A stretch of 64,000 nucleotides of DNA from DATBFG01 sp036558645 (GTDB lineage: Bacteria > Acidobacteriota > Terriglobia > Terriglobales > Acidobacteriaceae): the NCBI GenBank assembly GCA_036558645.1, contig DATBFG010000063.1:5124-69123 (forward strand), given 5' to 3'. Shown here in pieces: positions 52,314-62,199 of this stretch. Both the position numbers and the translations under genes were made by a program. Each line of letters opens with the position of its first letter. Positions within the stretch are counted from its first letter, which is position 1. A model generated the notes under the pieces. That model was not told the origin of the DNA, ran no database searches, and worked only from the letters and a program-made list of their open reading frames with translations.

Positions 52314-54611
52314 ATGACACGCCTGAAACGCCTGGTGGCTGCTGTTTGGCTTGTCCTGGCCCTGACCTTACCCGCCGCCGCCGACAAGGCTAAAACTCTT
52401 TACCAACAGGGACGCGACGCAGAAGCCCGCCAAAACTACGAAGAGGCCTACGACTTCTACAAGCAAGCTTACGAACTGAAGCCTGAAGACCTTAGTTTCC
52501 GGGCGTCTTTCCAGAGGATGAAGTTTCTGGCAGGAGCCTCCCATGTCCACCGGGGCCAGTTGCTACGCGAGGCCGGCAAACTTGAAGAAGCCCTGGCGGA
52601 ATTCCAAAAAGCTGTGGATATCGACTCTGCCAGCTTCATCGCCGTGCAGGAGCTTCGACGGACGCAGAAGCTGATTGACACGGTCAAGTCCGCGCCGGGG
52701 GGGCAACCACCCCCGAAGCCGGAAAATCCGATGGCAAAGCGTCTCGATGAGGCCACGGGTCCTATCGATCTGGCCCCGATTTCGAATGTTCCCATCACGC
52801 TGAAGCTGACGGAAGACAGCAAGATGATCTATGAGACGGTCGGCAAGCTGGCTGGAATCAATGTGCTTTTCGATCCCGATTACACGTCTCGGCGTATCAA
52901 GGTTGAGCTTAACGGCGTCACTCTGGAAGAGGCACTTCAGATCATAGCGCTCGAGTCAAAGACCTTCTGGCGGCCAGTAACCCCAAACACGATTTTTGTA
53001 GCTAGCGACACTCCAGCGAAGCGCAAGGACTTGGAACAGAGCGTCATCAAGACGTTCTACATGGCGAACCTCTCACAGCCCACTGAATTGCAGGATGTCG
53101 TCAATGCACTGCGTCAGATTCTGGAAATCTCACGCGTTCAACCTCTGCCTACCCAGGGAGCGCTGGTGGTACGCGGCACTCCGGACCAGATTGCCCTGGC
53201 CACCAAACTAGTTGGAGATCTCGATAAGGCGAAGTCGGAAGTCATCGTGGAAGTTGCGGTCATGCAGATCAGCCGCGACAAGATGAAGAACCTGGGAATC
53301 AACCCTCCCACATCCGCTACCATCGCATTGCAGAATAACATCAACACCACCACTGGCACCGTCACAACGGGAGCGGGCAACAGCGCAACGGCCACCAGTA
53401 CGACTGGCAATCCTAACGAAATCAATCTTAATCGGCTGGCCAATCTGAATGCGACGGACTTTACCGTAACCATTCCGCCCGCGACGGTTACGGCGATGCT
53501 GAACGATTCCAGCGTCAAGATCATTCAAAACCCCCAAGTACGCGCATTGGATGGACAGAAAGCATCTCTCAAGATAGGCGACCGAGTGCCTGTAGCAACG
53601 GGATCGTTTCAGCCAGGTATCGGCGGTGTAGGTATCAACCCGCTCGTAAACACGCAATTCCAGTACCTCGATGTCGGTGTGAATATCGACATCACACCGA
53701 AGGTTCATGCCGGCGGAGAAGTGACCCTGAAAGTTTCTCTCGATATTTCAGCGGTAACTTCGACCTCGAATATCGGCGGCATCAGCCAGCCCGTCATTGG
53801 GCAACGGAAAGTGGAGCACGAGATTCGGCTGCGGGAAGGCGAAGTCAACCTGATGGGTGGCATGCTGGAAGATCAGCAGACCAAGTCATTGACCGGTATT
53901 CCGGGCCTCGCCAACGTGCCGGTGCTGAAGTATCTCTTCTCACAGACCAACACCGAGCATCGTGAAAACGAAATTGTATTTGTACTGATCCCACACATCG
54001 TGCGTGGACCCGATCTCAGCGACCTGAACCAGCGTGCGTTGGCAGTGGGAACGGCGAATGCCATCGAGTTGCGCCGAGTGAGCCGCCCTGCGACGCCGGC
54101 GCCCGCAGCTCAGGGTACTTCCGCACCCGCACAGCAACCCGTGCCGGCGCAGCCGGTTCCCCAGCAGAATCCGGTGCAGCCGCCGCAACCGCAGGGCGGA
54201 ACTGCCAGCTTTAGCTTTGATCCTCCAACGATCACGCAGCCGGTGGGATCGACAATCGCTGTAAACGTCGCGTTGTCTGGGGCTCAGAACGTGTACTCGG
54301 TGCCTCTGCAGGTGAGCTACGACCCGAAAGTACTGCAGGTCGTGAACGTATCCAATGGCGGACTGCTATCACAGGACGGGCAGGCCGTTGCGCTCGTCCA
54401 TCGTGACGACGGGAATGGAACTCTGCAGATAACGGCTACCCGTCCGCCAGGCTCAGGTGGAGTTTCGGGACAGGGCGCCGTCGTCACGCTGACGTTCTCG
54501 GCGAAAGCGCCAGGACAAACTGCGCTTACGATCTCGAAGGGCGGAGCACGCGATCCCGGTATGCAGGCCTTGCCGGTGGCGGGAGCGGTGGCCAACGTGG
54601 TGATCCAATAA
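52314..54611 (+). CDS. Secretin with N-terminal TPRs and C-terminal cohesin domain
   Basis: A 765-residue exported protein. A signal peptide ends in AAADKA; residues 25-115 form TPR repeats, 160-235 an STN/N0 domain, 245-310 an N1 domain, 310-565 the secretin pore domain (VQARALDG-like segment VRALDGQKASLKIGDRVPV, and LTGIPGLANVPVLKYLF). A Pro/Gln-rich linker (595-630) joins a cohesin-like beta domain (633-765). It is the outer-membrane channel of a type II secretion or type IV pilus system. ATG 52314 was chosen over the TTG one codon earlier; GAGGAA is 7 bases upstream. Two pseudopilin genes follow almost without gap. Confidence 0.85.
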   Translation: MTRLKRLVAAVWLVLALTLPAAADKAKTLYQQGRDAEARQNYEEAYDFYKQAYELKPEDLSFRASFQRMKFLAGASHVHRGQLLREAGKLEEALAEFQKAVDIDSASFIAVQELRRTQKLIDTVKSAPGGQPPPKPENPMAKRLDEATGPIDLAPISNVPITLKLTEDSKMIYETVGKLAGINVLFDPDYTSRRIKVELNGVTLEEALQIIALESKTFWRPVTPNTIFVASDTPAKRKDLEQSVIKTFYMANLSQPTELQDVVNALRQILEISRVQPLPTQGALVVRGTPDQIALATKLVGDLDKAKSEVIVEVAVMQISRDKMKNLGINPPTSATIALQNNINTTTGTVTTGAGNSATATSTTGNPNEINLNRLANLNATDFTVTIPPATVTAMLNDSSVKIIQNPQVRALDGQKASLKIGDRVPVATGSFQPGIGGVGINPLVNTQFQYLDVGVNIDITPKVHAGGEVTLKVSLDISAVTSTSNIGGISQPVIGQRKVEHEIRLREGEVNLMGGMLEDQQTKSLTGIPGLANVPVLKYLFSQTNTEHRENEIVFVLIPHIVRGPDLSDLNQRALAVGTANAIELRRVSRPATPAPAAQGTSAPAQQPVPAQPVPQQNPVQPPQPQGGTASFSFDPPTITQPVGSTIAVNVALSGAQNVYSVPLQVSYDPKVLQVVNVSNGGLLSQDGQAVALVHRDDGNGTLQITATRPPGSGGVSGQGAVVTLTFSAKAPGQTALTISKGGARDPGMQALPVAGAVANVVIQ

Positions 54612-54615
54612 GTTG

Positions 54616-55098
54616 ATGACCTCGAAATCGCAAAAGTCGCCAACGCGCAGCTGTGTGGCTGTGCGTGGATTTACGCTGATCGAGCTGATTGTGGCCACTG
54701 CGATCCTGGTCATCCTGACGAGTCTGGCGGTTCCCATGGCCCGGGTCACGATCAAACGTGAGCGTGAACACCAGTTGCGTCAGGCTTTATGGCAGATGCG
54801 CGATGCGATCGACCGCTACAAGGACGCCGCCGACCGGGGCGCTTTCCAGATTAAAGTTGGCTCTGAAGGATACCCGCCGGATCTTGAAACGCTCGTCAAA
54901 GGAGTGGATGTAGGCGGGAAAAAACTGCGATTTCTGCGGAGAATCCCAGAGGATCCGATGACTGGGAACACCGAGTGGGGAATACATTCGATGCAGGACG
55001 ATCCGCAGTCGGACTCATGGGACGGCAACAACGTCTTTGACGTCTACACCAAGTCGCAGGGCGAAGCGCTTGACGGCACCAAGTATAAGGACTGGTAG
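54616..55098 (+). CDS. Pseudopilin, GspG-like
   Basis: About 160 residues. A leader of 19 residues ends in RG, followed by the class III signal FTLIELIVATAILVILTSLAVP. The soluble part contains YPPDLETLVKGV and the GspG-type end motif DPMTGNTEWGIHS. It would form the thin pseudopilus of a type II secretion system. It starts four bases after the secretin gene and ends immediately before the next pseudopilin, so the three form an operon. A TTG one codon upstream is possible. Confidence 0.85.
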   Translation: MTSKSQKSPTRSCVAVRGFTLIELIVATAILVILTSLAVPMARVTIKREREHQLRQALWQMRDAIDRYKDAADRGAFQIKVGSEGYPPDLETLVKGVDVGGKKLRFLRRIPEDPMTGNTEWGIHSMQDDPQSDSWDGNNVFDVYTKSQGEALDGTKYKDW

Positions 55099-55503
55099 AT
55101 GAGACGACGAGTCCGGAACAGCAGCCGCGGCTTCACTCTGATCGAGCTGATGATTGTCATTAGCATCATGCTGATCCTGGTGTCGATGGCAATTCCTGCA
55201 TACCAGACCTCGATCCTGCGGGCCAAAGAATCCGTGCTACGTCAGAACCTGTTCACCTTGCGGTCGCTCATATCGCAATACACTCTTGATAAGCAGAAAG
55301 CCCCCCAAGCTCTCGATGATCTGGTTTCAGCTGGATATATCAAGCAGCTTCCTCTAGATCCCATGACAGGCAAATCGGACTGGGAAGCCGTACAGGAAGA
55401 AGACGTGAACATGTCCCCGGACCAGCAGGAACAAGGTATCGACGATGTTCATAGCTCTTCGACTGCAGTATCCAGCGACGGCAGCGCATACAACACGTGG
55501 TGA
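55099..55503 (+). CDS. Pseudopilin, second
   Basis: A 134-residue pseudopilin (leader MRRRVRNSSRG, then FTLIELMIVISIMLILVSMAIP). The soluble part includes TLRSLISQYTLDKQKAPQALDDLVSAGYI and DPMTGKSDW, the same theme as in the preceding gene. It begins directly after the stop of the first pseudopilin (0 bases between), so translation is likely coupled. The tail is Ser/Asp rich. Confidence 0.85.
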   Translation: MRRRVRNSSRGFTLIELMIVISIMLILVSMAIPAYQTSILRAKESVLRQNLFTLRSLISQYTLDKQKAPQALDDLVSAGYIKQLPLDPMTGKSDWEAVQEEDVNMSPDQQEQGIDDVHSSSTAVSSDGSAYNTW

Positions 55504-55507
55504 TGCC

Positions 55508-55535
55508 GGTCATTGGTCGATAGTCGTTGGCCACT
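55508..55535. repeat. Copy of the GTCGTTGG-type repeat
   Basis: The words GGTCATTGGTCGATAGTCG and CGTTGGCCACTAG lie between the pseudopilins and hutU. They belong to the family seen at 28567, 35762 and 35889. Confidence 0.4.
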
Positions 55536-55593
55536 AGCCGAAACCCTCCACCTCCGATTTGAACCCCGTTCCTGAAAGCCTTACCATCTATCC

Positions 55594-57273
55594 ATGCCGG
55601 TAGAGACTGAAATTACTGCGTCTACATACACACCGATCCGTGCGCCTCGGGGTACTGCGATTTCATGCAAAGGCTGGCAGCAGGAAGCCGCCATGCGCAT
55701 GATCATGAACAATCTCGACGAAGAGGTTGCCGAGCGGCCCAAGGATCTTGTGGTTTACGGCGGAACGGGACGCGCTGCGCGCAGCTGGGATGCGTTTCAT
55801 GCCATCGTGAAGTCGCTCAAGAATCTAGAGAGCGATGAAACCCTCCTAGTGCAATCCGGTAAGCCGGTTGGAGTTTTCAAAACGCACGACTATGCCCCGC
55901 GCGTTCTTATCGCAAACTCAAATTTGGTCGGCCACTGGTCGAACTGGGAAAAGTTCAACGAACTCGAACGTGCCGGCTTGATGATGTACGGCCAGATGAC
56001 GGCCGGATCGTGGATTTATATCGGCTCGCAGGGAATCGTTCAGGGAACATTCGAAACCTTTGCCGCGGCGGGCGAGAAACATTTCGGCGGGGATCTCTCG
56101 GGCAAACTGATCGTGTCCGGCGGCATGGGTGGAATGGGTGGTGCGCAACCTCTAGCGGCGACAATGACTGGAGCCGCATTTCTGGGCATTGACGTCGATC
56201 CCGAGCGCATCAAGAAAAGGCTGAAGACCGGTTACTGCGATTTCATGGTGACGTCTCTTGATGAGGCATTGCGCATCCTGAAGAATGCGATACGAAAGAA
56301 GGAAAATGTATCGGTCGGTTTGGTTGGAAACTGTGCCGACATTATTCCGGAGTTGGCTGAGCGCGGCGTAGTTCCTGACATTCTTACCGACCAGACCTCC
56401 GCGCACGATCCCCTGAATGGATATGTCCCCAACGGCATGACCTTGCAGGAGGCCTTTGATCTGCGCAAGAGTGATCCCAAGAAATACGAAGAGAAATCGC
56501 TCGATGCAATGGCAAGCCATGTCGAAGGCATGTTGCGCCTCCAAAAAATGGGCGCGGTGACATTCGATTATGGAAATAACATTCGAACTTTCGCGTTTCA
56601 ACGCGGAGTGAAGAATGCATATGACTTCCCCGGCTTTGTGCCGGCCTACATTCGTCCGCTCTTTTGTGAAGGACGCGGACCGTTCCGTTGGGTGGCGCTG
56701 TCGGGAGAGGCATCCGACATTCATATAACTGACGACTTGATTCTCGAACTCTTCCCGGAAAACCGAATTTTGCGGCGATGGATTGATCTGGCTCGAAAGC
56801 GGATCAAATTCCAAGGCTTGCCTGCCCGCATTTGCTGGCTTGGTTATGGTGAGCGGGCGCAATTCGGGTTGGCCATGAATGACCTTGTGAAGAAGGGGAA
56901 GATCAAGGCGCCGATTGTTATCGGGCGAGATCATCTGGATTGCGGATCGGTGGCGTCTCCATTTCGCGAGACTGAGAGCATGAAAGACGGCAGCGATGCG
57001 GTGGCAGATTGGCCGATTCTAAACGCATTGGTTAATACGGCTGCCGGTGCTTCGTGGGTATCGGTGCACAACGGAGGTGGTGTTGGCATCGGCTATTCAC
57101 TTCACGCGGGACAAGTCACGGTCGCGGATGGAACGGAGATGATGGCTCGGAGGATTGAACGGGTGTTGACGACTGATCCGGGTATGGGGATTATCCGGCA
57201 TGCGGATGCGGGATACGATGAGGCGAAGGAATTTGCCGAAAAACGAGATGTGAAAGTGCCGATGAGAGAATGA
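55594..57273 (+). CDS. hutU: Urocanate hydratase
   Basis: A 559-residue NAD-dependent urocanase that turns urocanate into imidazolonepropionate, the second step of histidine breakdown. The NAD-binding glycine region GGMGGMGGAQPLA, VPDILTDQTSAHDPLNGYVPNG and the final VSVHNGGGVGIGYS are all conserved. hutI follows 46 bases later. The upstream gene hutH and later steps are not in the window. Confidence 0.97.
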   Translation: MPVETEITASTYTPIRAPRGTAISCKGWQQEAAMRMIMNNLDEEVAERPKDLVVYGGTGRAARSWDAFHAIVKSLKNLESDETLLVQSGKPVGVFKTHDYAPRVLIANSNLVGHWSNWEKFNELERAGLMMYGQMTAGSWIYIGSQGIVQGTFETFAAAGEKHFGGDLSGKLIVSGGMGGMGGAQPLAATMTGAAFLGIDVDPERIKKRLKTGYCDFMVTSLDEALRILKNAIRKKENVSVGLVGNCADIIPELAERGVVPDILTDQTSAHDPLNGYVPNGMTLQEAFDLRKSDPKKYEEKSLDAMASHVEGMLRLQKMGAVTFDYGNNIRTFAFQRGVKNAYDFPGFVPAYIRPLFCEGRGPFRWVALSGEASDIHITDDLILELFPENRILRRWIDLARKRIKFQGLPARICWLGYGERAQFGLAMNDLVKKGKIKAPIVIGRDHLDCGSVASPFRETESMKDGSDAVADWPILNALVNTAAGASWVSVHNGGGVGIGYSLHAGQVTVADGTEMMARRIERVLTTDPGMGIIRHADAGYDEAKEFAEKRDVKVPMRE

Positions 57274-57319
57274 AACTGCAGACCGCCAGCACGACGCAAG
57301 TTCCTTGCGAAAAATCAAC

Positions 57320-58609
57320 ATGCCTCAGTCGCCGCCACTCTTACTTGTAAATATCGGTCAGCTCCTCACGTTGAAGTCGACATCAGGTGCCCTGGAGCCA
57401 CTGCGTGGTGCGGCTCTGCGCGACTTAGCCATTGTGCGTGACGCCGCTGTCCTCTGCATCGCGGGCAAAATCGTATCGGTCGGCACAACCAAAGACGCGC
57501 TTCGCGACCCTTGGGTCCAGAAAAATCGCAAGAAAATTCTGGAGATCGATTGTGAACGGAAGGTTGTCCTGCCTGGTTTTGTCGATTCCCACACCCATCC
57601 TGCTTTCATGGTTCCGCGCCTGGTGGATTTCGAAAAGCGCATTGGAGGAGCCACATATGAGGAAATCGCTCAGGCTGGAGGAGGCATTCGCTCAAGCATT
57701 GAATCTGTACGCGCGGCAGATCAAAAATTGCTTTCGGAGCAGGTTCTAGACGGACTTCGCTGGATGGCAGAGCAGGGCACAACGACTATAGAAGCAAAGT
57801 CGGGATACGGATTGAGCCTCGAATCCGAACTCAAGTCTTTACGGGCAATTCGTCAGGCGGCTGCACGCTGGCCCGGCACTGTCATTGCGACGCTTCTCGG
57901 GGCTCACGTGGTGCCAAGCGAATTCAAAGGCCGCTCACAGAAGTACGTTGAGCTCGTCTGTAAAGAGATGATTCCGCAGGCGGCTCAACAGAAACTCGCC
58001 CGGTTTGTCGATGTCTTCACCGACAGGGGTGCGTTTTCTCCCCAAGAGACGGCAACTATTTTTGCCGCTGCCCGCAAGCACAACCTGAGCGTTCGCGGGC
58101 ACGTTTGTCAGTTAACAGAGACTCGTCTGGGGCCGTTGATGGAATTCGAACCGGTGTCGTTGGATCACATGGACCATGTAAATGACGATGACATACGGTT
58201 ATTGGCAAGAAGTGAGACCATTGCAACGCTCGTACCGGGAGCTAATTATTTTTTGGGTCTTGATGGCTACGCGCCCGCAAGGAAACTAATCGATTCCGGC
58301 GTTGCTGTAGCGCTGGCGACGGACTACAATCCCGGGTCTTCGCCCACGCCGAGTATGCCGTTTGTTCTGTCGCTGGCATGCACGCATATGCGTATGTCGC
58401 CGGCGGAGGCGATCGCGGCAGCTACCATCAATGGCGCATTTGCGCTAAAATTAGAAAAAAGAAAAGGAACTGTGGAGCCCGGCAAAGACGCCGACCTGGC
58501 TGTCTTTGCAGTAGAAGATTTCCGCGAAATACCATATTGGTTCGCTGCTGATTCTTGTGCTTTTACCCTCTTGGGCGGCGAACGGATATCTTCGGGGCCT
58601 AACTGCTGA
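57320..58609 (+). CDS. hutI: Imidazolonepropionase
   Basis: A 429-residue amidohydrolase that opens imidazolonepropionate in histidine breakdown. Metal ligands include HTHP in VDSHTHPAF, the segment TTIEAKSGYGL, HVVPSEFKG and the final Asp in ATDYNPGSSPTP. ATG 57320 (MPQSPPLLL) was chosen; an in-frame TTG 15 bases upstream is less likely. It follows hutU and is likely co-transcribed with it. Confidence 0.95.
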   Translation: MPQSPPLLLVNIGQLLTLKSTSGALEPLRGAALRDLAIVRDAAVLCIAGKIVSVGTTKDALRDPWVQKNRKKILEIDCERKVVLPGFVDSHTHPAFMVPRLVDFEKRIGGATYEEIAQAGGGIRSSIESVRAADQKLLSEQVLDGLRWMAEQGTTTIEAKSGYGLSLESELKSLRAIRQAAARWPGTVIATLLGAHVVPSEFKGRSQKYVELVCKEMIPQAAQQKLARFVDVFTDRGAFSPQETATIFAAARKHNLSVRGHVCQLTETRLGPLMEFEPVSLDHMDHVNDDDIRLLARSETIATLVPGANYFLGLDGYAPARKLIDSGVAVALATDYNPGSSPTPSMPFVLSLACTHMRMSPAEAIAAATINGAFALKLEKRKGTVEPGKDADLAVFAVEDFREIPYWFAADSCAFTLLGGERISSGPNC

Positions 58610-58739
58610 ACTTCCGCCGGACGTTTTGCGTACATTTAGCATCACACATTGCGAGCCCTGAGATCGCCATATCTCATGGGTGATAACAAAACGGTTAGAA
58701 CTGATTCTCATCATTCGTGGAAGCTGAGGATTATATCGT

Positions 58740-61376
58740 TTGAAAAAGAACATAGGACGTGGGTTAGCGATACTGCTCGTATGCTTCATTCAGGCCTCGA
58801 TTGTCCTTGCGCAACGCCTGCCTAACATCGTTGTGCCCGAGAACTACCAGCTCATTTTTGCCCCGAATTTTGACAGGGACAATTTCGCCGGGATGGAGAC
58901 CATCAAGGTCCGGGTTTTGAAGTCGACCTCGGAGATTGTATTGAACGCGGCCGCGCTCGATATTCAGGAAGCACAAATTACGAGCGCAGGGGCGACCCAA
59001 AATGCAGAAGTGACTTTGCAGAAGGATCGGGAAACAGCGACCCTGCGAGTTTCGAATGAGCTTCAGCCTGGTCCAGTCGTCATTCGTATGCGATACATCG
59101 GTGCCTTGAACGATGAATTGCGCGGCTTCTACCTGGGCAAGGACGAGCAGGGAAAGAAGTATGCTGTTACCCAATTCGAATCCACTGATGCCCGCCGCGC
59201 TTTTCCTTCATTTGATGAACCGGCATACAAAGCGACGTTTGACATCAGTGTGATTGCCGACAGTGGAGACACGGTCCTTTCCAACAGCGCTGTTCTGACA
59301 GATTCACCCGGGCCAATGGCGGGTAAACACACGGTCACATTCCGAACGACGCCAAAGATGTCTTCGTATCTGGTAGCTCTTGCCGTCGGTAAGTTTGAAT
59401 ACATCGAAGGGCAAGCAGATGGCATTCCGATCCGCATTTACAGCATGCCCGGAAAGAAACACCTGAGCCCGTTTGCGCTCGCGACGGCCGAGCAATGTGT
59501 TCGCTACTTCGACAAGTACTTCGGCGTGAAGTATCCATTCGGAAAGTTGGACTTAATTGGGCTCCCGGACTTTGCCGCAGGCGCGATGGAAAACGCCGGG
59601 CTAATTACGTTCCGAGAAATTGAGCTGCTATTGGATGACCAGCGCGATTCCATCTCGTTACACAAGGAGGTGGCTGGGACCATTTCTCATGAAATTGCCC
59701 ACATGTGGTTCGGTGACCTGGTAACGATGCAATGGTGGGATGACATCTGGCTGAATGAAGGGTTTGCGACCTGGTTATCGACGAAACCTATCGATGAATG
59801 GAAGCCGGATTGGAATCTGAAACTTGATGATGTATTGGACTCCAGCGGATCGTTAAATGTCGATGCGTTGAACAATACCCGCCCGATTCATCAGGCGGCA
59901 GAGACACCCGCACAGATCCAGGAGTTATTTGACGGAATCGCGTATGGCAAGACGGCGGCTGTGCTGCGCATGCTCGAGGCTTATATTGGGCCAGAGTCAT
60001 TTCGCCAAGGTGTGATTGCTTACATCAAGCAACATTCATACGGAAACGCAACTGCCGAAGATTTCTGGAATGCCCTTGCGAAGGCCGCGAACAAGCCGGT
60101 GGATCACATCATGCCAACCTTCGTTACGCAACCCGGTGCGCCGATGGTCTCTTTGAAAGCACAATGCTCCGGTGGTTCGACGAAGGTCACACTTCTCCAA
60201 CAACGTTATTTCTACGATCGCAGCCGTTTTCAATCCGGCAGCAGCGAGATCTGGCAGATCCCAGTGTGCATGAAGCAGGCTGGACATCTAGAGGCGCCGG
60301 GAAAGTGTGAATTGCTGACAAGAAAGGAAGACACTCTAACTCTGCCAGGGTGCACATCTTGGGTGCTCGGAAACGCCGGCGCAAGCGGATTCTATCGTAC
60401 CGGCTACCAATCGGAGGCGATCCGTTCACTCGCGAAAAAAGTGGAGGGTTCGCTCACGCCCGCCGAACGCATCAGGTTGCTAAGTGACGCGTGGGCCACA
60501 GTCCAGGTGGGGCGTCTTCAAATTGGAGACTATCTTGCGCTTGCACAAGAATTCACGTCCGAGCGTAATCGAGCAGTTGTCGCACAGTTGAGTGGTCAAG
60601 TGCAGTACATCGGCGATTATCTGGTGAATAATAATGACCGTGCTGAATACGAGGAGTGGGTGCGCCGTCTTTTTGGCCCGATGGCGAAGCAGTTGGGATG
60701 GAAACCTCTAGCGGGGGAAGGCGCCGAGCAGAAATCGCTCCGTCCCATCGTTTTGCGGATCATGGGGTATAGTGGCCGCGATCCAGAGGTCTTGGCTGAA
60801 GCGAAGAAGGTAGCCGAACAGGCATTGGCGAATCCGGATTCGCTGGATCGAACGATCGCAAGCCTGGCGATTCATCTGGCAGTGCTCGACGGTGATCAGG
60901 CGTTGTACGAAAAGCTCTTCGAAAGACTCAAGAGCGCGAAATCTCCGGCTGAGTATTACATCTACCTCGGATCACTAACCCAGTTTTCCGATCCCAAGCT
61001 GCTGGACCGCACACTGCAGTATGCCGTGTCTCCTGACGTGCGTAGCCAGGACACGCTGGGACTGATCGCCGGAGTGGTGGAGAACAGGGCGGGCGGCGAG
61101 TTGGGATGGAACTTTGTTCGCTCTCATTGGCCTGACATTGAAAAAGTCGGGGGCGGCTTTACAAGCGGTGAAGTCGTGGCGGCAACGAGCGCCCTTTGCG
61201 ATGCCGGTCTGCGCGACGAAGTAAAGGACTTTTTCTCCTCGCACAAAGTTCCAACTGCAGAGCGAACGCTTAAGCAGTCTCTCGAATCGATGTCAAATTG
61301 TGTTGATCTGAAAGCCCAACAGCAAGAACTCCTTGCCGATTGGCTGCAACAGCACGCGACCGCAGCAGGAGAGTAG
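58740..61376 (+). CDS. M1 family aminopeptidase, exported
   Basis: An 878-residue zinc aminopeptidase. A signal peptide (GLAILLVCFIQASIVLAQ) is followed by the M1 beta domain, the catalytic domain with GAMEN at 281-285, HEIAH at 317-321 and the third ligand E340 in WLNEGFATWLS, and an ERAP1-like helical C-terminus. It would trim peptides in the periplasm. The start is TTG at 58740; GAGGA stands about a dozen bases upstream. Confidence 0.93.
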   Translation: MKKNIGRGLAILLVCFIQASIVLAQRLPNIVVPENYQLIFAPNFDRDNFAGMETIKVRVLKSTSEIVLNAAALDIQEAQITSAGATQNAEVTLQKDRETATLRVSNELQPGPVVIRMRYIGALNDELRGFYLGKDEQGKKYAVTQFESTDARRAFPSFDEPAYKATFDISVIADSGDTVLSNSAVLTDSPGPMAGKHTVTFRTTPKMSSYLVALAVGKFEYIEGQADGIPIRIYSMPGKKHLSPFALATAEQCVRYFDKYFGVKYPFGKLDLIGLPDFAAGAMENAGLITFREIELLLDDQRDSISLHKEVAGTISHEIAHMWFGDLVTMQWWDDIWLNEGFATWLSTKPIDEWKPDWNLKLDDVLDSSGSLNVDALNNTRPIHQAAETPAQIQELFDGIAYGKTAAVLRMLEAYIGPESFRQGVIAYIKQHSYGNATAEDFWNALAKAANKPVDHIMPTFVTQPGAPMVSLKAQCSGGSTKVTLLQQRYFYDRSRFQSGSSEIWQIPVCMKQAGHLEAPGKCELLTRKEDTLTLPGCTSWVLGNAGASGFYRTGYQSEAIRSLAKKVEGSLTPAERIRLLSDAWATVQVGRLQIGDYLALAQEFTSERNRAVVAQLSGQVQYIGDYLVNNNDRAEYEEWVRRLFGPMAKQLGWKPLAGEGAEQKSLRPIVLRIMGYSGRDPEVLAEAKKVAEQALANPDSLDRTIASLAIHLAVLDGDQALYEKLFERLKSAKSPAEYYIYLGSLTQFSDPKLLDRTLQYAVSPDVRSQDTLGLIAGVVENRAGGELGWNFVRSHWPDIEKVGGGFTSGEVVAATSALCDAGLRDEVKDFFSSHKVPTAERTLKQSLESMSNCVDLKAQQQELLADWLQQHATAAGE

Positions 61377-61551
61377 AAGCAGATAGGCGTCAAGGGTTCG
61401 ACACGAATCAAGGCATCATGGACACGCGTGTCATGAATTGTGCGCGCGCAGCTGGTGCCATCCCTTAACGGAGAAATCCGTCTGCGGTGGCTTGGTTTTA
61501 TCAGCCGTCACGGATGCGTACTTTCGCCTGCATACTCCTCCCGCCTGCTGT

Positions 61552-61580
61552 TTGAGGGATCGTGACAACGTTGTTATAAT
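61552..61580 (+). promoter_or_regulatory. Promoter of tRNA-Phe
   Basis: TTGAGG (61552-61557) and TATAAT (61575-61580) are separated by exactly 17 bases, about 100 bases before the tRNA. Confidence 0.65.
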
Positions 61581-61682
61581 CGTGGACGCCTTCCAGCGAT
61601 ATCTGCTTGTCTGTGGCACTCCTGCTGCGGTCAATGCAAAACGATGAGGCTCGTTCGCATTTCCACCAGCGCGTAACGACAT

Positions 61683-61758
61683 GGCCAGGTAGCTCAGGTG
61701 GTAGAGCGCAGCCCTGAAAAGGCTGGCGTCGGCGGTTCAACTCCGTCCCTGGCCACCA
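61683..61758 (+). tRNA. tRNA-Phe (GAA), CCA encoded
   Basis: All stems pair: acceptor GGCCAGG/CCTGGCC, D stem GCTC/GAGC, anticodon stem CAGCC/GGCTG with loop CTGAAAA (anticodon GAA), T stem with loop TTCAACT, discriminator A, then CCA in the DNA. A tyrosine-recombinase remnant begins 60 bases downstream. Confidence 0.95.
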
Positions 61759-61818
61759 TGTTTCCAATCACTTGCAGAGACCAGTCCCGTAAAGTTGGGC
61801 ACAATTGGGCACAATTCA

Positions 61819-62190
61819 TTACTGTACCCTCCTGCTTAGGCTGCTCAGTTTCTCCACGACCTGTAGTTGTTTCTCGGGGACAAACTGGGTGTAGATGTCC
61901 ATGGTTGTTGAGATCCTCGAGTGCCGCATCTGCCCTTGGGCGTCCTTCGGATCGGCGCCTGCCATCTTTAGCCAAACCGCGTGCGAAGTGCGCAGACACC
62001 GCCAGTTCACCCAGGTTAGGTTCATTGCCTGGGCAGCCGGCTTTATGAAACGTGCGAGGATGTTGTTGTCACGAATCGGTTTTCCGTCCTTTACCGACTG
62101 GAATACCAGGTCATTAGGGCCGTCACTCTTCACCACACGATACTTTCGTATGGCACGGCCGGCTCTTACTTCGACCGTGAGGAGTTTCAG
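61819..62190 (-). pseudogene. Truncated tyrosine integrase next to tRNA-Phe
   Basis: The C-terminal catalytic half of a phage-type integrase: IRDNNILARFIKPAA, the WRCLRTSHAVWL box (HxLRxxxA type), MRHSRISTTMDIYTQF with the His and the nucleophilic Tyr. The N-terminal domain and the first catalytic Arg are missing; upstream of about 62190 the frame is antisense to a ferritin-like remnant. It lies 3'-end toward tRNA-Phe, as integrases of genomic islands do. It is most likely inactive debris of an old insertion. Confidence 0.8.
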
Positions 62191-62199
62191 ACGGTGCCT

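Noticed and set aside
51475..52320. Longer SmpB frame of 281 residues
   Set aside because: The first 105 residues have no SmpB similarity and run through the promoter region of the divergent secretin operon; the start at 52005 fits the family length.
61895..62199. Upstream part of a plus-strand frame continuous with the ferritin-like remnant
   Set aside because: This part is antisense to the integrase remnant; only the portion after about 62200 resembles a known protein.
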